Positions 54,001 to 62,800 of a DNA stretch of 64,000 nucleotides are shown here, one piece after another (the first letter of the stretch is position 1; every line of letters begins with the position of its first letter). The translations under genes and the position numbers were made by a program. The notes beneath the pieces are model-generated. The model did no database searches. It saw only the letters and a program-made list of their open reading frames with translations, and was not told the DNA's origin. The stretch is from Candidatus Wallbacteria bacterium. Its GTDB lineage: Bacteria > Muiribacteriota > UBA6191 > JACPRK01. The DNA lies in contig JACQZN010000017.1 of assembly GCA_016213845.1 (NCBI GenBank), positions 42,618-106,617 on the forward strand, read 5' to 3'.

Positions 54001-56789
54001 ACCGATCGCACGTCCAGGCTGCTGGTGCGCCGACGCAGACCCAGCGTGTAACTGCCGATCGAGCCGGAGCTGGTCACGTCCGCGTGGCGGACCCGCACGT
54101 AGTAGGTCGCCTTGGCTCCAACTTGCAGGGAAGAGACCAGCGACGAGCGGACACCGAAGTCCTCGGGCGTATCGTCGTTCTCACCGAGAACGGTCACACC
54201 ATCCGAGTCGTAGACCGTGACGATGGAGTCTTTGAGCGTACCGAGCGTCGTGAAGATGTCGTACACGGCCCCCGCCGACCCGTCGAATCGGAAGAAGTCC
54301 ATGTCGCCGGCGTAGTCGATCGTCCCGGAGAGCGTCCCCCCTTCCGTCAGCCGGTCCGCGGGCACCCGCGTCGCACCCGTCGTATTCGGATGGTCGTCGG
54401 CGCTGCCGGTGTCGATCAGGCTCAGGCTGTAGGTCCCCGTGCGGCCGGCCGGAAGCTCCACTCGTGCGAAGAAAGTCGTCGAGGGCGTCGTGAGTGACGC
54501 CGCCGATACGCTCAGACGGCTGGTGAGGTCTCCGGCCACAGGGTCTGCGTCGTCGTTGAACCCGAGGACCGTGCGGCCGTCCGCTCCCAGCACCGTCAGC
54601 ACCGTGTCGCGGGCAGTGCCGGCAACGGTGCGCACTTCGTACGTGTGTCCCCGCAAGACCGTGAACCTGAAGACGTCGACCTCCTTGGTCGTCTGCCCGG
54701 TCGAGGGCAGCACGGCAGAAGGGACCTCGATGTTGCCGGCTGCGGGCGCCGAGTTGACCAGCGCCGTGTCACGGGTTCTGTCCGCAGCCGCCAGCACCGC
54801 CGCGGGACTGTTGGGGTGGTCGTCGACCCGCAGGAACGAAGTCGGAGAAATCCCCGTTCCGGTGGTCCCCATGTTGAAGACCACCGACCGGAACCGCCCG
54901 GCGGTCTCTCTCGCAGGGACCGTCATTTGGATGAGGTTGTTGGAAAGTACGCTGTAGCTGGGGACCTGCGTCCCGTCGGAGAGCGCGACGGCGCTGGCGC
55001 CGGCAAACGAATCGCCGGAGAGCTCTATCGTGGTCGTCGTTCCGAGAAACATGAAGGTCGGCGTGATCGACTGCACCTGGATCGTCATCAGGCCACGCTG
55101 GATGCCGGCCTGCACGATCGACTTGGTGTTGCTTCCGAAGGACTCCGGGTCGGTCCGATCCGCGGCAAGCACGGCCTGCGCCGCGTTCTGGAACGAGATG
55201 CCCGGGGTCATGAAGCTGTTGGCCCGTACGGCCAGCCTCAAGCCCCGGCGATTGCCGAGCGGCGCGTTCGGAGTAGCTGGGTTGCCCAGGTCGACGAACC
55301 CCTGGCGGATCTGCCAGAGAAAGCGGGACCAGATCTCGCCGTCGCGGTGTACCTCGCGCTCCGGATCGAGGTTGTCTGGAAACCGCTTGTAGCGCTCCTT
55401 GTCATCGGAACGTCTCAGACAGTCTCCTCGGTCCTCGCCGAGCTCCGGCGGGAACTCTCGCATGAACCACTCGCCGACGCAGGCCGGATCGCCGTCGAAG
55501 CTCCCGCCGGCCGTCGTCATCGTGGACGACATCGAGCTGGCAAAGAAGTCGGCGAACCCCTCGTGGATCGCCAGGCCATCTACGGATGAGATGCCGGGGA
55601 CCTGGAAGTCGAGGATGGCATGTCCGTACTCGTGGACGATGACGTCGGCGTCCTCGGCCGTGTCCACGCCGCCGTCGCCGAAGCTGAGCGAACGATCGGA
55701 GAAACGGTAGAAGGCGTTTGCCTCCGACAGCTCGTGCGCATAGCACACCAGAGCGCCCGGGTTAGCGTCCGTGATACCGACTGTGCGCTGAAGGAACAGC
55801 TGCGCGTTCGTGAGGTGGTGGTAGATCATCACCTCTTCGAAAAAAGGATTCGACCGCGTGTAGCTGAAGACGTCCGTCGGCGATGTCGCCCGCGCGGAAT
55901 CGTCGCTGCTCTGACGCACATCGGCGAACTGGCCGCGCAGCTGGAAGAAGAAGGTGTTGTTCACTCCACGCTGGGCAGCGTCGATGTCGAAGGTCACCGT
56001 GCGGTACGCGGCGCCAGGTACCGCGGCGTCCGTATCCGACTGATCGGACAGTGAGAAGTTCCGCAGGTAGACCACCGGGTTCGGCGCAAACACCTGGCCC
56101 GTCGCGTCATAGAGCGTGTTCCGCACCTCCAGCACCCGACCGTCGATGGCGCTCACCAGCACGATCTTGGAGGTCGGCGGATCGAGCGCCCCGATCACGA
56201 CCTTCCAGGCCGGGGTGGCAAGACCGTCCGCCACATGAAGGACCTTCTCCATGACGCGGTTGGTGTCGATGCGGCGTGGCGAGCCCGCAGCGCCGACCGC
56301 GACCTCGCGGGCAACCGCTTCGGAAAGGCTGTCCGCGCCCGGCTCCAGACGCTCGACGACGGGGGCCTCGTTGTCCACCATCACGACCCGCCCCAGGGAG
56401 TCGAAGTGAACCGCCAGCAGGCTCTGCTCCACGGGGAGCCCGTAAGCCATGCGCCGGTACCACACGTGGGACGAGCCCTGGCCCGACTTCGTGCGGTAGG
56501 GCGCGAGGTCCGACAGATCGCTCTCCACACCCAGCAGCGCGGCGTTCTCCTTGACGAACACTCCTGCAGCATCGCCTGCCTTGCCGGCATAGGGACTGGT
56601 CGCGGCCCCCCAGAGCCTGCGCGCGCGGAGGCCCGAGGCGTCCGGCTGGACCTGCCACTCGGCGCGCGAGGCTGCTTTCAGCTTGACCAGGGCTAGAGCC
56701 GGCTGCGCAACGAGTTTCCCGGGAAGCAGGACAAGAAGGCTCGCAAGAGCGAGCGCTCCCAGCGCCAACCTCGTCCTGATTGCCTTCAA
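51039..56789 (-). CDS. Giant secreted M36/M4-type metallopeptidase with TIG, PPC and CARDB-like modules
   Basis: A 1916-residue exported protein; start is a TTG at 56789 with GAGGGAG just upstream and a signal peptide after it (LALGALALASLLVLLPGKLV). A fungalysin/thermolysin-type propeptide spans about 50-200 (HVWYRRMAYGLPVEQSLLAV). The catalytic domain has HEYGH (386-390) and a glutamate ligand in IHEGFADFFA (E410). Then come a TIG-like module (about 575-660), two PPC modules marked by DDHPN, about five CARDB-like repeats starting near 930 with VSRGQS, and a C-terminal region with GLNLVSFPAEP. The C-terminal half is paralogous to the next gene. The enzyme is likely extracellular, perhaps exported by the type II-like system. 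Confidence 0.82.
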   Translation of the reverse strand: MKAIRTRLALGALALASLLVLLPGKLVAQPALALVKLKAASRAEWQVQPDASGLRARRLWGAATSPYAGKAGDAAGVFVKENAALLGVESDLSDLAPYRTKSGQGSSHVWYRRMAYGLPVEQSLLAVHFDSLGRVVMVDNEAPVVERLEPGADSLSEAVAREVAVGAAGSPRRIDTNRVMEKVLHVADGLATPAWKVVIGALDPPTSKIVLVSAIDGRVLEVRNTLYDATGQVFAPNPVVYLRNFSLSDQSDTDAAVPGAAYRTVTFDIDAAQRGVNNTFFFQLRGQFADVRQSSDDSARATSPTDVFSYTRSNPFFEEVMIYHHLTNAQLFLQRTVGITDANPGALVCYAHELSEANAFYRFSDRSLSFGDGGVDTAEDADVIVHEYGHAILDFQVPGISSVDGLAIHEGFADFFASSMSSTMTTAGGSFDGDPACVGEWFMREFPPELGEDRGDCLRRSDDKERYKRFPDNLDPEREVHRDGEIWSRFLWQIRQGFVDLGNPATPNAPLGNRRGLRLAVRANSFMTPGISFQNAAQAVLAADRTDPESFGSNTKSIVQAGIQRGLMTIQVQSITPTFMFLGTTTTIELSGDSFAGASAVALSDGTQVPSYSVLSNNLIQMTVPARETAGRFRSVVFNMGTTGTGISPTSFLRVDDHPNSPAAVLAAADRTRDTALVNSAPAAGNIEVPSAVLPSTGQTTKEVDVFRFTVLRGHTYEVRTVAGTARDTVLTVLGADGRTVLGFNDDADPVAGDLTSRLSVSAASLTTPSTTFFARVELPAGRTGTYSLSLIDTGSADDHPNTTGATRVPADRLTEGGTLSGTIDYAGDMDFFRFDGSAGAVYDIFTTLGTLKDSIVTVYDSDGVTVLGENDDTPEDFGVRSSLVSSLQVGAKATYYVRVRHADVTSSGSIGSYTLGLRRRTSSLDVRSVELPGDRVSRGQSVVVTVTVANSGLLAVSGLAAALDFRTENRGKTSDFVITPDTAGNATSLAPGVSTQLHYTVVPKAAALTGRVVLNSSATAFDGAAVVGDPASARTTAFTLQTQAILSVLSVTAVASNVSRGQSVPVTVSVANLGQATAVVSSVSPIFLLAGADRSGDYVVTPAPAEPGDNPDAIAGGQRATYRFQVDVSAAAAVGQIAIHASASGTDGNSRLAIPTDSRADTPDIWNVQTPATLGLVSLSGPGARVSTGKTQGLTLTLANSGQASMELTTVVFTVNGAGGADRTLEYSIVGRPANATRIAGGSRVALRFDLTASTAATTGPAALFVLVAGRDGNSRTPSTTTGDGLMQSFVLERVAGLSIVGVEAERSLVSQGQSTRVTVTVLNTGNAAATGATVALALRSGAVDRAADYVVTPSATNPSSVAGNARARFVFDVAVRQAAALTSVTITASATARDANSGASISALSAGVSAVWTVQRPASVSIVSLSVSPSAVQRGGQATLRLVAQNPGEASFRPGTVVITFSGAGEVNRSAQYTVVRSPQNPTELPGGATRTFDFTATASELATTGTLLVAVTLPGVDSNSGVAVSGVLAGSRRPSFRMGFLEASIVAPAASDLLFSDEPVSLISRVREDNGTTVPASGITWSADGQRLGTGSKLSAALGIGAHVVNLSAVSPAGFTSSARTFIQVLGDQPPVTLLIVSGTLRSASGTALGSGLELTVRNVTKGLTSRTTSAQGGLYSAIFSSTTSAVASLGDLLTFECRDTERLPRSVSPASSTVRNRDLRGSRKSIDLQLADLIDIRFALAPGLNLVSFPAEPLTSASAYTTQRLLTDSGAAFLARIPATGDEQSDVLLMEDARGATASALIEPHQGYLLSMPAARTVALKGTAWPASARSRLLVRGQNFVGLPAPLPAGATSQSLADATFSNAVSRTRTGAGGRGEFETWGRGAPTFALERGKGYVVVPRRTGVRVLLPGE

Positions 56790-56858
56790 ATCGACTCCCT
56801 CACTTCAACATCGGCAGATCCGGACATGCTCCTTCATCCGGGCGCTCGGGCCCTCCCC

Positions 56859-59800
56859 TCAGGGAGCCGCCGGCAGCAGCAGGTCGCCGCCGGCCGGCAC
56901 GCTCAAGACGTAACCCTTTCCGTCGAGGATCGGCACGGGTAGCGACAGGCCCGGAACGAACACGTCGAACCGGCTGACGCCGCTGTCCTGTGGGTTCAGC
57001 TCTGCCAGGAAGCTCGCGCCCGGCGCGCGGCCGAGCAGCTGGGCCGAATCGAAGCCGGGCGGCACGCCGAGTGGAAGGGCCACCAGATTGAGGCCCTTGC
57101 TGAGCTGCCTGAAGAGGAGCGCAGGCGCCCACGGGCTTCCCCGAAGGCTGAGGGTCTGGTCGAGCGGGGAGTGTAGCAGGTAGCCCTCGTTCCCCTGGAT
57201 GGCGAAAGCGCCGCCCTGCCCGGGGACGAATGCCTCGAACCGTCCTCGGCCGGCGGCCGGCTCACCCGAGACCCGGGAAACAAACGAGGAACCGGTGAAC
57301 GTGGCAAGGTCGGCGGCCGTGAAATCCGGCCCCGAGGTCGTGGCGGGCCTGAGCGGCAACCCGACCAGGTTCAGTCCGCGGCGCAGGGTGAGAAGCGTCT
57401 CCAGCAGGTCGGCCGCGGACAGGTTCTGCAGGCGAGAGCCCAGGGCGATATCGCGGCTGCGAAGCGCAAAGCTGGCGGGGCTCGTCGGCCGCTGCAGCCC
57501 ACCCGGCTCGCGAATCGTGGCGGTGACGAGATCGCCCGCACCTGCCGCTGCTCCCGTCGCGGAGAGCAGGAGAGCCGTGTAGCGGCCAGTCGAATCCGTG
57601 GTCACGTAGGTGGCAATGGTCGAGCGGGCTCTGTTCTCGAGCCTCACCTCGAAACCGCGCCCCAGGGGCGAACCGGTCGCTTCGCGGGAGAGCGTCCCGC
57701 TCACCGACAGCAGCCCTATCGGAGCCGGCGCGGGCCGCACGACCAGCGTCGTCTCGACGCTGCTGGTGATGCCGCTGCCCGCCGTGGCCGTCACTGTGAC
57801 GCGATGCGTCGCGGCCGGCAGGCTCGCCGTGAAGGCGGTCCCGCTGCCGAAGCCGCCTGAAACATCGGAGCGCCAGGCCAGGTTGGCGCCCGGGAACGGC
57901 GCGCCCAGGTCGTCGACCGCATTCCCTTCGAAGGCGATCGGCTCATCGAAGAAGAGGAGATCCGAGGACTGCGGGCGAGCGATTGTGACGAACACGTTGG
58001 AGAGCCTGAAGAAGGGCGACACATTCGCATTGCTCACGGCGCTCACCGAAGAGGCCGTGTTCCTGTCGAAGCCCGAGACGCTGCCCTCGACACGATTGAT
58101 CCCGATGGAGGCGCTCGCGAGCGCCGTAACACTGAACGCGAGAGTCGTCGTGGCCTCGCCGCGCACCACCGAGGCGTTGCCGGCAGAGGCCGTCACCCGG
58201 TACTCCGCCGTGCGCTCGGCCCCACCGCTCGCTGCGAAGAACCTCAGACCCGCGGCGCTCAGGAGCGCGTCAGCCTCTCCCGGGTTGGAGACGGACATCG
58301 TGATGGCAATGGTCCCGCCGCGGCTGACGACAGCGGGCGAGACCCCCAGCGCCAGGATCGAGAGTGCCGCAGCCCGTTGCACGATCCACTCCGCGGGAAT
58401 CTCTGCCCGGATCAGCGTGATCGGGTTGGACGTGCGATCATCGCGCCCGAAGGCGGAACCGTCCACGACCACCCGGGTCCGCGCGGCCCCCGAGGCGACG
58501 AACACGCTGAATCGAAGGGCTGCCTTTCCACGGGCAGCAAGGGTCGTCGGGTTCCCCGGAAGCGGCGAGACCACGTAGTCCGATGCGGTGAGATCGTTGC
58601 CCAGCCCGTCGATGAACCGCAGCGCCGCCGATTGCAAGGTCACGGAGCTCTGACCTGGGTTCTCCAGGTTCATGACGACCTGGGTCGTCTGCCCCTGACT
58701 TACGGCCGAGGGGCCAACCACCGAGCGAATGAACAGGCTGGCCGCAGTCTGCACGGCCCACTGCGCCTTGGTGGCAGCGGTGTCGTCCGAAAGCGCCGCG
58801 AGCGAGTTGGCGTCGCGGCCGCGGAAGGTGCCGTCAATCGTGATCGCCTCCAGCGTCGCGTCCGCGCGCACCGTGACCAGGAAGCGGACGGGTGTGCGGA
58901 CAGAGCGCGCGGTGGAGCCCGCAGGGATACCGGCCACGCGTGTCGGATTTCCGGGCGCTGCCGTGACGACGTACTCCAGGTCTCGGGAGACTCCGCCCGT
59001 GCCGCTGAGCTTCAGCGAGAGGCTGTCGATCGTGGCCTCGGCCTGCCCCGAGTTGTCCAGGTTCATCGTGACGGTCACGGACTGGCCACGCGAAACCTGA
59101 ACGGGCGCGACGAAGCTGGCGATCGAGATCGCGGCAGGCGACTGCACCGTCCAGGTCGTCGTGGTGAAACTGGCCGCGTCGGAAATCGTTGTGCCGCTAT
59201 CCAGGCCAGAGGCCCTGGCGTCGATTCGGACTGGCCCGAGTGCAGCTCCCGCTGCGACGCGAGCAGTAAACCCCAGAGTCGCGGTCTGACCCGGGAAGAA
59301 CTCTGTCACATTGGCCGAATCGGGCGTGAGCGTGTAGTCGGCAATCCGGGAGCTGGCACCCGCGCGGATGTCGAACCCGCCAGACAGGGCGGTCAACCGG
59401 TGCAGGCCGGTGTTCTCGAGATCTATCAGGAGCGTGGCGACCTGCCCCCGCGAAACGGACGCCTGCGAGGCGCGCACCGCGGTGACGGCCAGCGATCCAT
59501 CCCGCCGGGTGAAGGTCAACGTGTACGACCCCGTCGACTCCGGATCCGAGGCGAGGTGCCGGACCTTCAGGAAGTAGGTGCCCGCGACGGCTGGCTGGAA
59601 GCCGATGAGCTTGCTGGCGCGGGAGGTCACGTTGTCCGGGTTGTCGTCGTTCTCCGCAAGGCGCGTGACGCCGTCGCGATCGAAGAGCGTGAGGACGGTG
59701 TCCGAGAGCGTGCCGAGAGCAGTCTCGACGTCGTAGACGGAGCCGCGCAGGGCCGTGAACGCGAAGAAGTCGACGTCGCCCGAGTAGTTGATGGCGCCGG

Positions 59801-62800
59801 CCATGGCGAGCCGCTCCGCGAGGTTGTCGGTGGCCGGATTCAGTTGCGCTGCCGAGTTGGAATGGTCGTCGGGAGCCAGCGGATCGGACACCGCCAGTCC
59901 GTACGTTCCCGAGCCGGTGTTGCTGGTCTCGACGCGTGCGTAGAAGGTCGCAGTTTCGCCCGCCTGGAAGACGACCTGGCTGTTGAATAGCCCGCGGCCC
60001 GCGTCGATGTCCTCGTTCTGGCCGACAATCGTCGCGCCGTCGCTTCCGAGGATGGTGAGGGCCGTGTCGGAGAGCGTCAGGAGATTGGTCTGGACGGTGT
60101 AGGTGTGGCCCAGTGTCACCTGGAAGGCGTAGAGGTCCCGATCGATCGGAGTCTCGAGTGTCCCGGTGATCGCGGGCTGGTTCACCTGGAGGTCGTCTCT
60201 CGGCGATCGAATCGCGTCCGGTCCCAGGGTCGCGAAGACGTTGGGGTGGTCGTCGACCTGGAACTTTCCCGTCCCCGATGCGCTGACTCCGAGGGCATTG
60301 GTCACGAGCACGTCGTAGAGGCCGGGCACCACGCCAGCCGGGACCGTCGTACGCATGCTCGAGTCGGTCGAGACATCAGGCGCCGAGAGGATCGTGTTGG
60401 CCGGGTCCGAAAGGCGAACCTGCGAGGCCCCCAGGAATCCGCTGCCTGTGACCGAGATGGCCGTGCCGGTATCGCGCAGGCCCCGGGATGGTGAAACGGC
60501 AGTCACCACCGGGCGCCGGGCCTGGAAGACGCGGATCCCATAGGAACCGGTTCGGGTGGCAGTCTCTGCCCGCACGACCAGGAAGAGTTCCCCGCTCTGG
60601 GTGGCGAGGACGTTCACGAAGGTGCTGCTGCCGCCAAAGGAGTTGGGCGCCGTGAGCTGGGTGGAACCTCTGAAGACCTGGAGCGAAATCTGCCCCACGT
60701 TGCCAGCCGAGCCGCGCTGAGCCTCGACCACGTACACGGTGTTGGCTACCCCGTTGAAGCGGAAGACGTCCACGTCGCCCGCGAAGCCAATGTCCGCAGG
60801 CAGCAGCGGCCCCTCCACCGCGAGCTGATCGGCCACCGTCAGCGCCGCCGAGGTCTCGGGGTGATCATCCACCAGGTTGATGACTGACTTGGTAGTGGAC
60901 GGACTGGTGTTGTTGAGCGCGTTGGTGACCTGTACGTGGTAGGCGCCCGGCACAAGCCGCTGGCCGATGGCCCTGGCCGGCAGTGTGGCCGTGATGCGGC
61001 CAGGGGCGACCGAGGTGATGGTGAATTCGGTGCCCGCCGCTTCGGCCAGCCGCACCGATACTGGGTTGTCGAGCGCGATGCCGACTATGGTGACGGAGAA
61101 GCCGCCCGCGTTGGAGGCGACGGGATCTCCGGCCACCGGACAGCTCCCCGGCAGCACGCAGACATCGGTGACGATGGGGATCGTCGCGACGGAGACGCGG
61201 ACACCATATGCCCCCGCGACGGACGCGCCTGCCCCCTGGACTCGCACGAAATTGGTGCCGATGGTCTGTCGATCGCCCACGGTCGTGATCCGACTGGGCT
61301 GTCCCGGGGCCGGGCTGACGCTCGCAGCCAGCACGGCCCCGTTGGAACCGACCAGCTCGAGCCTCGTTTCCGCCAGGGAGCCGGGATTCCCGTCCAGGAC
61401 CGTCTCGATCAGGTAGGGCGTGTCCTCGGTTTCGATGAATCGGAAGGAATCGACATCGCCGGTAGTCTGGAGCGAGGCCTGGGCCGCGACGCCAAGTGTC
61501 AAGGCGTCGGCGGCGCGACCGATCGTGGACTGGACGTTTGCGGGATGGTCGTCCAACGTCAGCGTCAGGGTGTAGGTGCCGACGCTGGTGGGTCCTGTTC
61601 CTGTGACACTCAGCACATGGTCGGCGTTGGCACGCGCCTGAGGAACCACATACTCGAGCTGCGACGCTGATGTGCCGCCAAAATCGTCGTTGGAGTCGAT
61701 CGGCACACCGTTGCTGTCGAGGAGGGCCAGTTGCGAGTTTCCCAATCCCAGGAGACTGACGGCGAGGATGTAGACGGCCTCTCCTGAAGCGCGAAACCGG
61801 AACAGGTCGGAGTCCCCCGGAAAGCCCAGGTCGGCCGAGGTCGTTGTCGGCGTGTTGAGCAGAGGCGTCTGCAGAAGCGTTGCGCTCGAGAAGAACGGCA
61901 GCCCGATGTGGTCGTCGACGAGCGTGATGGTGAGCCCGGGGGGCGTCGAGCCTGTTTCCGTCGAGTTCACAATCCGGAAGCCATACGTGCCCGGCAGGTA
62001 CTTGCTCCCCGTGACCCTGGATGGCAGTCGAGCTGTCATCGATTGGTCTGACGCGACAACGATGTTTGTAAGGTCAATGACGTCGCGCCCCTGCGAGTCG
62101 AGCATCGTGATCGACTGGGTGTTGTTGAAGTTGGTCCCCGTGAATGAGATCAACTGACCGCCGGCATTGCTGCCCGTCGCTGGACTGGCCGATAGGGCAG
62201 TGACAACCGGGGTGCGCCGGATCAGAAGCCGGACCTTGTAATCGCCCGTCTGAGTGAGCGATCCTCCCTCGACCAGGAGGAAGCGCACCTCGGTTGCCAG
62301 CGCCGTGAACGTGACCGAATTGAGCCCAGATGCCAGCGCGCTTCCTGTAGTGCTGAGAACCGTGACGACGGATTGCGGCAAGGTCAGGTCCCCGCAGAGA
62401 GTGGTCCGCGCCTCGTAGGTCGTGTTCCGTTCGGCCGTGAACCAAAAGAAGTCGCGGTCGCCCGGATAGCCGATCGCGCCGCTGGTTTCAACGGAGCTAT
62501 CCGACGATAGCTGGTCCTGCGGACGGGTAAGCCTCTGCTCCGAGGCCTCCAGAAAGGAGTCGAGGTAGTCGTCGAAGAACTTGATGCTAGCCGTCGACTT
62601 TATGTCGCTGGTCCCGAGCCTCCCTCGCATCTGCAGATTCCAGACCCGCGGATTGAACAGGTTGGGCGCGGTTCGCGCGGGGATGGTGAAGCTGACAGTT
62701 GTGGCTGTTGGCGTGCCGAGCAGCGCAAGTTCTTGAATCCTGGTCGTGTCGACCGTGTCTCGGAGGAACGCGGAAGTCGTCGTTTCCAGAAACGAGCCGG

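Noticed and set aside
51765..54497. Plus-strand open frame of 910 codons
   Set aside because: It lies antisense to the giant metallopeptidase, is Arg-rich with no recognisable domain, and reflects the high GC content.
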